A stretch of DNA of 64,000 nucleotides from contig NZ_LT594324.1 in the NCBI RefSeq assembly GCF_900089605.1, positions 6,324,001-6,388,000 of the forward strand, written 5' to 3'. Below are positions 17,078 through 25,743 of the stretch, piece after piece. The notes beneath the pieces were generated by a model. It searched no databases and was not told where the DNA came from. It worked only from the letters and a program-made list of their open reading frames with translations. The stretch is from Micromonospora narathiwatensis. GTDB taxonomy: Bacteria; Actinomycetota; Actinomycetes; Mycobacteriales; Micromonosporaceae. The translations under genes were made by a program, and so were the position numbers. Position 1 is the first letter of the stretch. Each line of letters begins with the position of its first letter.

Positions 17078-18085
17078 TCAGCCGGGCAGGCGCTCCGTGT
17101 TGATCGGGGCGGGGTGTCCGCGTACCGGATCGGGCTGGACGGGGACGGCGCGTGCCGGCGCGGCGGGCCGCAGCGCGATCGCGGCCGGCGCCGGCCGAGC
17201 GTGCGGCACCAGGGCGAGCGGCGGGGCCAGTTCCGGCCAGAGCGTCGCGGTGACCGCCCGGGTACGCCCCAGCCGGTACGCCGCCCGCCGGCCCCGCTCG
17301 GCCAGCACGGCGGCCAGGTACGCCGGCGCCGGCGCGACCCACGGCGGAGGCGGCGAGGTGACCGCCGCTACCTCGGCCCACAGCTCCCGCCCCAGCCGGG
17401 TCCGGTCCGGCTCGGCGAGCTGGTGCACCCGGCCGAGGTACTGCCGCACGGCCAGCGCCAACCCGTCGTCCAGCCGGGTCAGGTCGAGCGTCCCCGCCCA
17501 GCCGAGCAGCGGCGGTACGGCCGGCGGGGCGGGCCGCCAGATCCCGGCGCCCCGGGTGTGCACCACCAGGGTGCCCGCCACCAGGTCGCCCAGCCGCCGC
17601 CCGCGCGGGTCGGTCAGCATCACCGTCACGCTCGCCGCCCAGCTCAGCAGCGGCAGCACCAGCCCCGGCCACTCCACCGCGACGCCCACCAGAGCCCGGG
17701 TGAGCGACTGGCCGACCCCCACCGGACCGCCGTCGGCCCGGACCACCCGCAGCCCCACGGCCAGTTTGCCCAGCGTCCGGCCCCCGAGGAACCGCTCCAT
17801 CAGCACCGGATAGCCGACCAGCACGAGGATCACCAGCACGGTCTGCGACGCGCCGAACAGGGCGCCGTCCACGACGTCGCCGAAGCTGAGCAGCGCCAGC
17901 GACAACCCCGCGCCGAGCAGCAGCGCCGCCACCAACTGGGACACCAGGTCGATCAGCAGGGCGAGCACCCGGGAACCCAGGCGGGCCGCCCGGACGTCCA
18001 GCTCGACGGCCTCGCCGCTGACCAGACCGGCGTCGGCCCATCCGGACGGTGGGGGAGGTTGCGCGCGCACTCCGACAGTGAACAC
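17078..18085 (-). CDS. RDD-family membrane protein
   Basis: 335 residues from the GTG at 18085; a GTG at 18070 (starting MRAQPPPPSGW) is equally plausible and may be the native start, because the DNA just upstream belongs to a transposon remnant. RDD domain at ~30-180: AVELDVRAARLGSRVLALLIDLV with the Arg and Asp residues of the family, several TM helices (VAALLLGAGLSLALLSF, TVLVILVLVGYPVLM, AASVTVML) and RFLGGRTLGKLAVGLRVV...DPRGRRLGDLVAGTLVV. The C-terminal 130 residues are cytoplasmic and Pro/Ala-rich. It is the divergent partner of the SpoIIM/DUF58/MoxR block; these sets are thought to act together at the membrane, but the role is unknown. Confidence 0.85.
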   Translation of the reverse strand: MFTVGVRAQPPPPSGWADAGLVSGEAVELDVRAARLGSRVLALLIDLVSQLVAALLLGAGLSLALLSFGDVVDGALFGASQTVLVILVLVGYPVLMERFLGGRTLGKLAVGLRVVRADGGPVGVGQSLTRALVGVAVEWPGLVLPLLSWAASVTVMLTDPRGRRLGDLVAGTLVVHTRGAGIWRPAPPAVPPLLGWAGTLDLTRLDDGLALAVRQYLGRVHQLAEPDRTRLGRELWAEVAAVTSPPPPWVAPAPAYLAAVLAERGRRAAYRLGRTRAVTATLWPELAPPLALVPHARPAPAAIALRPAAPARAVPVQPDPVRGHPAPINTERLPG

Positions 18086-18103
18086 TTTGGCATTATCCCC
18101 GCG

Positions 18104-19310
18104 CTATATAGGCGTGGGTTCCCGTGGTCGCCCTTGGGTTTCCTGCTTCACCGCCGGTCGCCTCGTCCGGGAGGACTCCCGTTGAGGTCTTACACCAGCT
18201 CCACAGGCAGACACCGCCAGCCCGGCGGCCGAAAGGTTGCGAGCCGCGTTGACGTCCCGGTCGTGGACCGCGCCGCACCGGCACGTCCACGACCGCACGG
18301 TCAGCGGCAGGTTCTCGGCCAGCGTGCCGCAGGCCGAGCACAGCTTGGAGGACGGGAACCAGCGGTCGGCAGCGATCACCTCGCGGCCGTACCAGTCGGC
18401 CTTGTACTCCAACATCGCGCGGAACTGCCGCCACGCCGCATCCGAGATGGCGCGGGCCAACGTGTGGTTCTTGACCATGTTCCGTAGGCTCAGATCCTCG
18501 ATCACGATCGTTTGGTTGTCACGAACGAGACGAGTGGACAGCTTGTGCAGATAATCCCGTCGCCGGTCAGCGATCCGGGCATAAACCCGCGCCACCTTCA
18601 GGCGGGCCTTGGCCCGGTTCGCGGAGCCCTTCTCCTTGCGGAACAGGTCCCGCTGGGCGCGGGCCAGCCGCGCCCGGTCGGCGCGTTCGTGCCGCGGGTT
18701 GACGATCTTCTCCCCGGTGGAGAGGGTGAGCAGACTTTCCAGCCCCGCATCGACCCCGACAGCGGTGTTCACCGCCGCAGCGGCGGGGATTACGTCCTCG
18801 CACAGCAGGGACACGAACCACCGCCCTGCCGCGTCCTGCGAAACGGTCACCGTGGACGGCGTCGCTCCCTCCGGCAGCGGCCGAGACCACACGATATTCA
18901 ACGGCTCAGCCATCTTCGCCAACGTGAGCTGGCCGTCACGCCATCGGAACGCGCTGGTGGTGTACTCTGCCGACCGCCGCGACTTCTTCTTCGACTTGAA
19001 GGTGGGGTAGCGGGCCCGCCTGGCAAAGAAGTTCGTAAGCGCCACCTGCAAGTGCCGCAGCGTCTGCTGCAACGGCACCGACGACACCTCGTTGAGAAAC
19101 GCCAGCTCGTCGGCTTTCTTCCACGCGGTCAGCATCGCCGAGGTCGCGTTATAGGTGATCCGTTCCTGTCGCACTGTCCATGCCTCGGTACGCGCGGCCA
19201 AGGCCAGGTTTTAGACCTTCCAGACACACCCGCGTGCGCGAAAGTTCAGCCGACTGCGTGCCAGTCGGGTAGAAGCGGTACTTGAACGCCCGCTTCACCG
19301 CCCTGGCCAT
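18104..19310 (-). pseudogene. tnpB: Decayed IS200/IS605-family tnpB (RNA-guided nuclease) with frameshift and stop
   Basis: Reading from the ATG at 19310 the start is canonical for TnpB (VKRAFKYRFYPTGTQSAELSRT, 26 codons). The next codons should be TTC GGG TGT GTC but two bases are missing at about 19232-19233, and nine codons on the restored frame meets TAA (19211-19213) where TAC is expected. From 19201 the frame is open again for 365 residues: RuvC-like catalytic residues in VGVDAGLESLLTLS (Asp), VIEDLSLRNMV (Glu) and HDRDVNAARNLS (Asp), and the zinc ribbon CSACG...CRCG, all intact. No tnpA is adjacent. The stop at 18104 lies only 19 bases from the RDD start, leaving little room for a right end/omega RNA. 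A TTG start at 19201 could still yield an N-truncated protein. Confidence 0.85.
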
Positions 19311-19489
19311 GACTCACATACTGGTATGCCAGCCAGTGAACCTTGGGGCGAGACGCGGGCAGACGCCGGCCCGCGCTGGCGACAGATCGGTTACCGTGAC
19401 CCTCCTCCACAAGGGCTCTGTGCCCCATCCGGCCCGAAGGCCAGGCTATCCACGGAGGAATCTGATGAGCGCCGGACGGGGGATGGCGA

Positions 19490-20452
19490 GTGGATCTCGA
19501 CGCGTACGTGGCGGCGCACGGCGCCGAGTGGCGGCGGCTGGAGCAGTTGACCGGCCGACGCCGGCTCGACGCGGCCGAGGTCGACGAGCTGGTCGCCCTC
19601 TATCAGCGGTCCGCCACCCACCTCAGCGCGCTGCGTAGCCGCTCACCCGACCCGGTGCTGGTGAACCGGCTCTCCCAGTTGGTGCTCGCGGCCCGGGCCC
19701 GGATCACCGGCCGGCCGCGGCCGTCCTGGGCGGCGGTGGGACGGTTCGTCGTCGCCGACCTGCCGGCCGCGCTCTACCGGGCGTGGCCCTGGTGGTGCGC
19801 GGTGGCCACCGGGTTCACCGTGCTGAGCGTCTTCCTCATGTGGTTCGTCGCCGGTCACCCGGACTCCGCCGCCGCGTTCGTCGGCGAGGACGCCGCGAAG
19901 GAACTCGTCGACTCGGGCTTCGCCGGCTACTACACCGAGTTCTCCGCGCCGACCTTCGCCTTCCACCTGTGGACGCACAACGCCTGGCTCGCCGCGCAGT
20001 GCCTGGCGTCCGGGGTGCTGGTGGTGCCGGTGTTCTGGCTGCTGTGGCAGAACGCGTTGAACATCGGCGTGGTCGGCGGCGTGATGATCTCGTACGGCCG
20101 GGCCGACGTGTTCTTCGGTCTGATCACCCCGCACGGGCTGCTCGAACTGACCGGGATCTTCGTGGCGGCCGGGGTCGGGCTGCGTACCGCGTGGGCGTGG
20201 ATCGCGCCGCCGGCCCACCTGAGCCGAGGGCGGGCGGTCGCCGAGGCGGGCCGCTCGGCGATCGTGGTCGCCGCTGGCCTGGTCGGGCTGTTCGCGGTCT
20301 CCGCGCTGCTGGAGGCGTTCGTGACCCCGGCGCCGGTGCCGGTCGCCGTCCGCGTCGCCGTCGGCGCCACGGTCTGGCTGGCCTTCCTGTCGTACGCCCT
20401 GTTCCTCGGCCGCCGCGCCGCCGGTTCCACCCCCGCGCCCCCAGCGTCCTGA
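19490..20452 (+). CDS. SpoIIM-like (stage II sporulation protein M) membrane protein
   Basis: 320 residues from GTG. The first ~95 residues are a soluble helical region (VAAHGAEWRRLEQL...YQRSATHLSALRS) typical of actinobacterial SpoIIM-domain proteins; then five or so TM helices, with the family motifs HLWTHNAWLAAQCLASGVLVVPVFWLLWQNALNIGVVGG and GLITPHGLLELTGIFVAAGVGL. In Bacillus SpoIIM takes part in engulfment, but actinobacterial homologues sit with RDD/DUF58/MoxR genes and have no proven role. It is transcribed away from the RDD gene, with the tnpB remnant in between, and converges with the DUF58 gene, whose stop is 8 bases from its own. Confidence 0.85.
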   Translation: MDLDAYVAAHGAEWRRLEQLTGRRRLDAAEVDELVALYQRSATHLSALRSRSPDPVLVNRLSQLVLAARARITGRPRPSWAAVGRFVVADLPAALYRAWPWWCAVATGFTVLSVFLMWFVAGHPDSAAAFVGEDAAKELVDSGFAGYYTEFSAPTFAFHLWTHNAWLAAQCLASGVLVVPVFWLLWQNALNIGVVGGVMISYGRADVFFGLITPHGLLELTGIFVAAGVGLRTAWAWIAPPAHLSRGRAVAEAGRSAIVVAAGLVGLFAVSALLEAFVTPAPVPVAVRVAVGATVWLAFLSYALFLGRRAAGSTPAPPAS

Positions 20453-20460
20453 GGCGGGCG

Positions 20461-21771
20461 TCAGAGCTGGCCGAGGGACTTGAGGCGCAGGTAGGTGTCG
20501 GCGATCGCCGGGGCGAGGCGGTCGGCGGGGGCGTCCACCACGGTCACGCCGTGCCGGGACAGTGCGGCCCGGACGCGGTCCCGTTCGGCGAGCGCCCGCC
20601 AGGCCGCCGCGGCGGCGTACACGTCGTCCGGCCCGGTCGGCGGGGTGGTGGTGAGCCCGGTGAGCACCGGGTCGTGGGTCGCCGCGATCACCACCCGGTG
20701 CCGGGCGGCCAGCCGGGGCAGCACCGGTAGCAGGCCCTCGCCGAGCGGGCCCGCCTCCAGGGCGGTGAAGAGCACCACCAGGCTGCGCCGTCGCTCCCGG
20801 CGTAGCACCTCGCCGGCGATCAGCTCGAAGTCGGTCTCCACCAGCGCCGGCTGGAGTGGGGCGAGCGCGTCCACCAGCCGGGTGAGCAGGGTGGGGCGAC
20901 CGCTGCCGGTCACCGCCGCCCGGACCGCGCTGTCGGCGGCGAGCAGGTCGACCCGGTCACCGGCCCGGGCGGCGAGGGCGGTGAGCAGCAACGCCGCGTC
21001 GATCGCGGTGTCCAGCCGGGGCTCGTCGCCGACCCGTACGGCGGAGGTGCGGCCGGTGTCCAGCACGCAGACCAGCCGCCGGTCCCGCTCCGGCCGCCAG
21101 GTACGCACCAGCACGTCCGAGTGGCGCGCGCTGGCCCGCCAGTCGATCGAGCGCACGTCGTCGCCGACCACGTACTCGCGCAGGGTGTCGAACTCGGTGC
21201 CCTGGCCGCGTCCCCGGGTCACCTGGACGCCGTCGATGATCCGCAGTTTCGCCAGCTTCTCGGGCAGATGCCGCCGAGAGTCGAAGCGGGGCAGCACGCG
21301 CAGCGTCCAGGGCGGCGTGGCGGGACGGCCGGTACGCTGCCGGAACGCCAGCCGCAGCGGCCCGAAGGAGCGTACGGTCAGCGCCGCCGCGGGGCGGTCG
21401 CCGCGCCGGGCCGGGGTGAGGCGGACCGGCAGTTCGGCCGTGTCGCCGGGCTCGACGGTCAGCACCTGTCCCGGCGGTACGTCCGGCCGGGCCCCCGCCG
21501 ACGGCACCCACGCGTCGCGTACCCGGGCGCGCAGCGTACGACCGGAGGTGTTGGCCAGGTGCAGGGTGACCGTGGCGGTGCCGCCCAACCGGACCGTCCG
21601 GTCGCCGGTGCGGGTGGCGGTGAGCGCGTGCGGCGGCGCCGCGAGGGCCCAGTCGACGGCGGCGAGCAGCAGCACCGCGCCGGTCATCACGGCGACGCCG
21701 AGAAACGGCGCCGGCCAGGCCGGCAGGGTGGCCGCGCCCGCCGCGAGCAGCAGCGCCGCCCGCCAGGTCAT
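20461..21771 (-). CDS. DUF58 domain protein (MoxR-associated, vWA-like)
   Basis: 436 residues from ATG, overlapping the MoxR stop by four bases. Two N-terminal TM helices (~1-45), a beta-rich ~50-170 region, then the DUF58 core: GTEFDTLREYVVGDDVRSIDWRASARHSDVLVRTWRPERDRRLVCVLDTGRTS. The last stretch resembles a vWA MIDAS (DTGRTS rather than DxSxS). Partner of a MoxR AAA+ ATPase; such pairs are thought to chaperone metal or cofactor insertion or envelope assembly. Last gene of a five-gene minus-strand operon with consecutive four-base overlaps. Confidence 0.9.
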   Translation of the reverse strand: MTWRAALLLAAGAATLPAWPAPFLGVAVMTGAVLLLAAVDWALAAPPHALTATRTGDRTVRLGGTATVTLHLANTSGRTLRARVRDAWVPSAGARPDVPPGQVLTVEPGDTAELPVRLTPARRGDRPAAALTVRSFGPLRLAFRQRTGRPATPPWTLRVLPRFDSRRHLPEKLAKLRIIDGVQVTRGRGQGTEFDTLREYVVGDDVRSIDWRASARHSDVLVRTWRPERDRRLVCVLDTGRTSAVRVGDEPRLDTAIDAALLLTALAARAGDRVDLLAADSAVRAAVTGSGRPTLLTRLVDALAPLQPALVETDFELIAGEVLRRERRRSLVVLFTALEAGPLGEGLLPVLPRLAARHRVVIAATHDPVLTGLTTTPPTGPDDVYAAAAAWRALAERDRVRAALSRHGVTVVDAPADRLAPAIADTYLRLKSLGQL

Positions 21772-22757
21772 CGGGGCGTCGGCACGGTGGCCAGCACCGC
21801 GTCCAGCACCGCGTCGACGCCCACGCCCTCCAACTCGACCTCGGGGCGCAGCCGGAGCCGGTGCCGCAGGGTGGGCCGGGCCACCGCCTTCACGTCGTCC
21901 GGGGTGACGTGGTCCCGGCCGGCCAGCCAGGACCACGCCTTGGCGGCGCTGAGCAGTGCGGTGGCCCCTCGCGGCGAGGCGCCCAGCTCCAGGGCCGGGG
22001 CGGCCCGGGTGGCCCGGCACAGGTCCACGATGTAGCCGAGCAGCGGCTCGGCCACGTGCACCCGGTGCACCGCCTCCCGGGCCGCGGCCAGGTCGGCGGC
22101 GGTGGCCACCGGGCGTACGCCGGCGGCGTGCAGGTCGCGCGGGTCGAAGCCGGCGTGGTGCGCGCGGAGCACGCCGAGTTCCTCGTCGCGGTTGGGCAGC
22201 GGCACGGTCAGCTTGAGCAGGAACCGGTCGAGCTGCGCCTCGGGCAGCGGGTAGGTGCCCTCGTACTCGACCGGGTTCTGGGTGGCGGCGACGATGAACG
22301 GCTCGGGCAGCGGGCGGCGCTCGCCCTCGACGGAGACCTGCCGCTCCTCCATCACCTCCAGCAACGCCGACTGGGTCTTCGGGGGCGTGCGGTTGATCTC
22401 GTCGGCGAGGAGCAGGTTGGTGAAGACCGGCCCTTCCCGGAAGGTGAACGCGGCGGTGCGCGGGTCGAAGATCAGTGACCCGGTGACGTCGCCGGGCATC
22501 AGGTCTGGGGTGAACTGGACCCGCTTGGACCGCAGGTCGAGCGCGGTGGCCACGGTCCGGATCAGCAGGGTCTTGGCCACCCCGGGCACGCCCTCCAGCA
22601 GCACGTGCCCGCGGCAGAGCAGCGCGATCACCAGGCCGGTGACCACGGCGTCCTGCCCGACGACGGCCTTGGCCACCTCGGCCCGCAGCCGGTGCAGGGC
22701 GGCCCGGGCGTCGGGCTGCGCGACGGCCGGCGCGGCGGCGAAGACGGGTCCGGTCAC
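21768..22757 (-). CDS. MoxR-family AAA+ ATPase
   Basis: 329 residues from GTG at 22757, which overlaps the upstream stop (GTGA). AAA_3 domain with Walker A GVPGVAKT, Walker B LLADEINR, the family motif PPKTQSALLEVMEERQV, sensor 1 IVAATQNPVEYEGTYPLPEAQLDRF and the C-terminal lid (SPRGATALLSAAKAWSWLAGRDHVTPDDV). Predicted ATP-driven chaperone acting with the DUF58 protein encoded next to it. Part of the minus-strand operon 25529 to 20461. Confidence 0.95.
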   Translation of the reverse strand: MTGPVFAAAPAVAQPDARAALHRLRAEVAKAVVGQDAVVTGLVIALLCRGHVLLEGVPGVAKTLLIRTVATALDLRSKRVQFTPDLMPGDVTGSLIFDPRTAAFTFREGPVFTNLLLADEINRTPPKTQSALLEVMEERQVSVEGERRPLPEPFIVAATQNPVEYEGTYPLPEAQLDRFLLKLTVPLPNRDEELGVLRAHHAGFDPRDLHAAGVRPVATAADLAAAREAVHRVHVAEPLLGYIVDLCRATRAAPALELGASPRGATALLSAAKAWSWLAGRDHVTPDDVKAVARPTLRHRLRLRPEVELEGVGVDAVLDAVLATVPTPR

Positions 22758-24040
22758 CGGGGATCTCCTTCGGTCGGGTGGACGAGGGTACGGGTCAGGG
22801 CGTCCAGGTCGCGGGCCAGTTCCAGCAGTTCCTGGTCGGTGGTCGGCTCGGCGCCGTGCAGCAGCTCCCCCACCCGCTCGACGTCCTCGCCGGCGTACTC
22901 GGCGACCAGGGCGGCCACCTCGGCGGGCGGTGTGTCGGCCGGCAGGTTCAGCCGGGGCCGCAGCCGGGCCAGCGCGGCGGCGCGCAGGGTCTCGGCGGCC
23001 GGTCCCCGGGCGCCGGCCCGTCGGTAGAGGCGGGCCCGACCGAGCACGGTCTCGGCGGAGCGGACGGTCACCGGTAGCGGCTCCGGCACGGGTGGGCCGA
23101 GCCGGCGGGCGCGCCAGAGCATCACCAGCAGCCCGGCCAGCGCGAGCTGGACCAGCAGGGCCCAGAACCAGGTCGGGAAGGCGTCCCAGAGCGGGTTGTC
23201 CTGGTGCTGCGGGCTGTCCGCCCGGTCGTCGGGACGCTGGGACGGGCGGGTTGGCCGGCCGTCGCCGTCGGTGCCGGGTGACCAGCCCGGCCCGCCGGGT
23301 GCGGGGGTCGCGCCGGGCAGGTCGAGCCAGACCAACGGGCGGTCGCCGCCGAGCAGGCCGGTGGCGAGGGCACGGTTGCCCCACTCGTCGATCCGGTCGT
23401 TCCGGAACGGGTCGCTGGTCCCGATCACCACCAGCTCGGTACGCCACCGCACCCGGACCAGCCCCCCGGAGTAGCAGCGGTCGGCGGTCGCGCTGCCCCG
23501 GGTCGCGTAGCGCTGCCGGTCGGCGGCGGCGGTGCCGGCGCGGTCGGCCTCGGCAAGGGGACACCTGCGGCCGTCGGCGTCCGGGCTGGTGGCCCGGGTG
23601 GCCCACCGGCGCTCGGCCGGCGTCAGCGGCACGTCCAGCCCCGCGAGCAGCCACCGGGACGGGTCCACAAGCACCAGCCGGCTGCCGGGCGGCAGGTTGG
23701 CCAGGGCGGCGACGGTGCCCGGGTGCACCAGGTCCGGGGCCGGTACGAAGAGCGTCGCCGGGCCGGCCTGGGCGGCGCGCAGCGCCTGCCGGATGTCGGT
23801 CTCGCGGCGTACGGTCACGCCCTGCGCGCGCAGCGCCTCGGCCAGCCGGCTGCCGCCGTCGTCCCCGGTGGCGGCCGGGGAGAGGAAGCCCCGGTCGGTG
23901 GCGTCGGGCTGGTCGACGGCGTGGAAGACCAGGGTGGCCACGATCAGCAGCACGGCCAGCCCGAGCGGGATCAGCAGCCGGTGCACGCGGCGCCGGGCTC
24001 GGGCCGGGGCGACCGGGCGGGGGTCGAGGGTGGCGGTCAC
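22754..24040 (-). CDS. DUF4350 domain membrane protein
   Basis: 428 residues from GTG. One TM helix near residue 25 (LLIPLGLAVLLIVATLVF), then an extracytoplasmic DUF4350 domain (GGSRLAEALRAQGVTVRRETDIRQAL..., VLVDPSRWLLAG, VVIGTSDPFRNDRIDEWGNRALATGLLG) and a second TM near residue 295 (FPTWFWALLVQLALAGLLVML), followed by a cytoplasmic tail. DUF4350 proteins are regular members of RDD/DUF58/MoxR clusters. Molecular role unknown. Four-base overlaps on both sides. Confidence 0.85.
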   Translation of the reverse strand: MTATLDPRPVAPARARRRVHRLLIPLGLAVLLIVATLVFHAVDQPDATDRGFLSPAATGDDGGSRLAEALRAQGVTVRRETDIRQALRAAQAGPATLFVPAPDLVHPGTVAALANLPPGSRLVLVDPSRWLLAGLDVPLTPAERRWATRATSPDADGRRCPLAEADRAGTAAADRQRYATRGSATADRCYSGGLVRVRWRTELVVIGTSDPFRNDRIDEWGNRALATGLLGGDRPLVWLDLPGATPAPGGPGWSPGTDGDGRPTRPSQRPDDRADSPQHQDNPLWDAFPTWFWALLVQLALAGLLVMLWRARRLGPPVPEPLPVTVRSAETVLGRARLYRRAGARGPAAETLRAAALARLRPRLNLPADTPPAEVAALVAEYAGEDVERVGELLHGAEPTTDQELLELARDLDALTRTLVHPTEGDPR

Positions 24041-24687
24041 CGGTGCTCACCGTCCCCGGTCAGCTCGCGGTGCAGGTCGGTGGCGAGGTCGCGCATCCGG
24101 TGGTCGTGCTCCCGGGTGGCCGGTCGTTGGGCGTACCAGAGGTCGGAGAAGATCGTTGCGGCGGCGTGCAGGGTGCGGTGCACCCGGGGCCGGACGTGGG
24201 CCGCCGCCGTGGTCAGCTCGGTGACCGTCATTCCGGGGCGTACCTCGACGACCCGCCGGTCGACCAGTTCGCGGACCATGTCGCGGAGCCGTTCCCGGAC
24301 CGCCTCGGCGTACCGGCCCTCGGCGGCGAGCCGGTCGGCGCGGCTGCCGGGTGCGGCGGCCACCGGCTCGGGGGCGCGGGGCGCGGGCACCGGCGGCGCG
24401 TCGCCCGTCCACCGGGGCTTCGGCCGGCGCCGACGCAGCCGCGGCAGCCGCAACTTCGGCAGCCGCAGCCGCAGTCGGGGCAGCCGCATCCGGGGCAGCC
24501 GGAGTCGGAGCCGGGGCCGGCGCAGGCGGGGCAGGTGTGGCCGGGGCAGCCGGCTGGGCACCCAGGCCGGGAAGAAGTACCAGGCCAGGGCGGCCAGCAG
24601 CCCGGCGAGCAGCACGAGCAGGGCGGCCAGCGGCAGCGGTACGACGTCCCCGAGCGCGGCGACCGCCTCGGTCCACCAACGGCTCAC
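24037..24687 (-). CDS. DUF4129 domain protein with a Pro-Arg-Leu repeat region
   Basis: 216 residues from GTG. One TM helix at ~15-40 (LPLAALLVLLAGLLAALAWYFFPAWV), a striking repetitive segment at ~43-93 made of LPRLRLR / LPRMRLP units, then the DUF4129 domain (ADRLAAEGRYAEAVRERLRDMVRELVDRRVVEVRPGMTVTELTTAA) typical of the C-terminal part of transglutaminase-like and MoxR-cluster proteins. The basic repeat lies on the side that would be cytoplasmic (positive-inside) and could contact lipid headgroups or nucleic acid; this is inference. Confidence 0.85.
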   Translation of the reverse strand: MSRWWTEAVAALGDVVPLPLAALLVLLAGLLAALAWYFFPAWVPSRLPRPHLPRLRRPRLRLRLPRMRLPRLRLRLPKLRLPRLRRRRPKPRWTGDAPPVPAPRAPEPVAAAPGSRADRLAAEGRYAEAVRERLRDMVRELVDRRVVEVRPGMTVTELTTAAAHVRPRVHRTLHAAATIFSDLWYAQRPATREHDHRMRDLATDLHRELTGDGEHR

Positions 24688-25529
24688 CGCCGCACCGCCA
24701 GCAGGGCGGACTCCGGTGCCCCGCCCGGGGCGCGGGAGAGCCGGATGTCCAGCCCTTCGGTGCGCATCCGGGTCTCCAGGTGCAGCACCGCGTCAAGGCA
24801 GGCCAGCGCCGGGTACGCGAGCGCGTTCACGCCGGCCCAGGTGACCGTGGCGACCGGCAGCGCCCAGGCGGAGACGTCGAACAGGCCGAGCAGCCCGAGA
24901 CCGTAGTAGGCGCCGAGACCGATGCCGAGCCGGATCAGCCACCAGCCGAGGTAGCCGAGGAGCCGGATGCCGGCGAACCGCCCACCGGCGCGTACCGCGA
25001 GCGTGAGCGCGCGCCCCGGCGCCCGGTACGCCGGGACCCGGTCCACCACCAGCGCCGGGACGGCGGCGCCGAGCAGCCCGTACGCGGCGAACCAGGTCGG
25101 CCCGGCCAACCCGGCGAGGCACACGGTGAGCCCGACCGCCGCCGCGATCAGCAGGGTCGCGCCCCACCGGGCCCCGGCCGGGCGCAGCAGCTCGCCCGGC
25201 CCGGCCCGGCGGCCGAGCAGCGCCGCTCCGGCGCCCCGGGCGGCCGGGTTGCCCAGCAGGGCGATGATCAGCGCTTCGGTCCCGGCGCCGACCGCCAGCA
25301 GCAGCCAGTACCAGCCGAGCCGGTCGGTCTGGAACAACCAGGCGGGCGCTCGGGCGTCGGCGAGCAGGCGCAGCGGGTACAGCAGCAGTTGCTCGCCGAG
25401 GGCCAGCAGGACGGCGAGCGGGATCAGCACCCGGCCCTGGCCGCGCAGCAGCAGGACCGCCGAGTCCAGCAGTTCGCCCACCGTCAGCGGGCGGCGCGGG
25501 AGCACCGCGGTCGGGCCGACGTCGGGCAC
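24684..25529 (-). CDS. Polytopic membrane protein of the MoxR cluster
   Basis: 281 residues from the GTG at 25529. I took this start because upstream codons have the composition of non-coding DNA and the following PRRPLTVGELLDSAVLLLRGQGRVLIPLAVLLALGEQLLL is the usual beginning of such proteins. Five to six TM helices are predicted (VLIPLAVLLALGEQLLL, WYWLLLAVGAGTEALIIALL, LLIAAAVGLTVCLAGLAG, YGLGLLGLFDVSAWALPVATVTWAGV). Not recognised by function. First gene of the operon running down to DUF58. Confidence 0.75.
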   Translation of the reverse strand: MPDVGPTAVLPRRPLTVGELLDSAVLLLRGQGRVLIPLAVLLALGEQLLLYPLRLLADARAPAWLFQTDRLGWYWLLLAVGAGTEALIIALLGNPAARGAGAALLGRRAGPGELLRPAGARWGATLLIAAAVGLTVCLAGLAGPTWFAAYGLLGAAVPALVVDRVPAYRAPGRALTLAVRAGGRFAGIRLLGYLGWWLIRLGIGLGAYYGLGLLGLFDVSAWALPVATVTWAGVNALAYPALACLDAVLHLETRMRTEGLDIRLSRAPGGAPESALLAVRR

Positions 25530-25743
25530 GCGTACTCCTGGCGGACGAACGGTGGTGGCGGGCGGCGAGGCGCCCGAGGGATCATGGTTGCACGGCAGGT
25601 TCTGCCGCGGTGGACCCGACCACCGTGGCACGCCACGCGGGAGGTCCGCGCCCGTCAACTGTGGTGCGGGGGCGTGGGCCGCAGTACCGTGCCGTGATGA
25701 CGTCGAACCCTTCGAATTGAACGGGGATGGAACGATAAACCCC

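Noticed and set aside
16350..18041. 563-codon open frame opposite efeB and in another frame of the RDD gene
   Set aside because: Both real genes are supported by motifs (GFKDG; RDD domain). The alternative is Gly/Arg-rich shadow sequence.
24428..24560. Short regularly spaced GC-rich repeats that might be taken for a CRISPR-like array
   Set aside because: Units are only about 6-20 bases, lack unique spacers and translate as LPRLR repeats within the DUF4129 frame. No cas genes are present.
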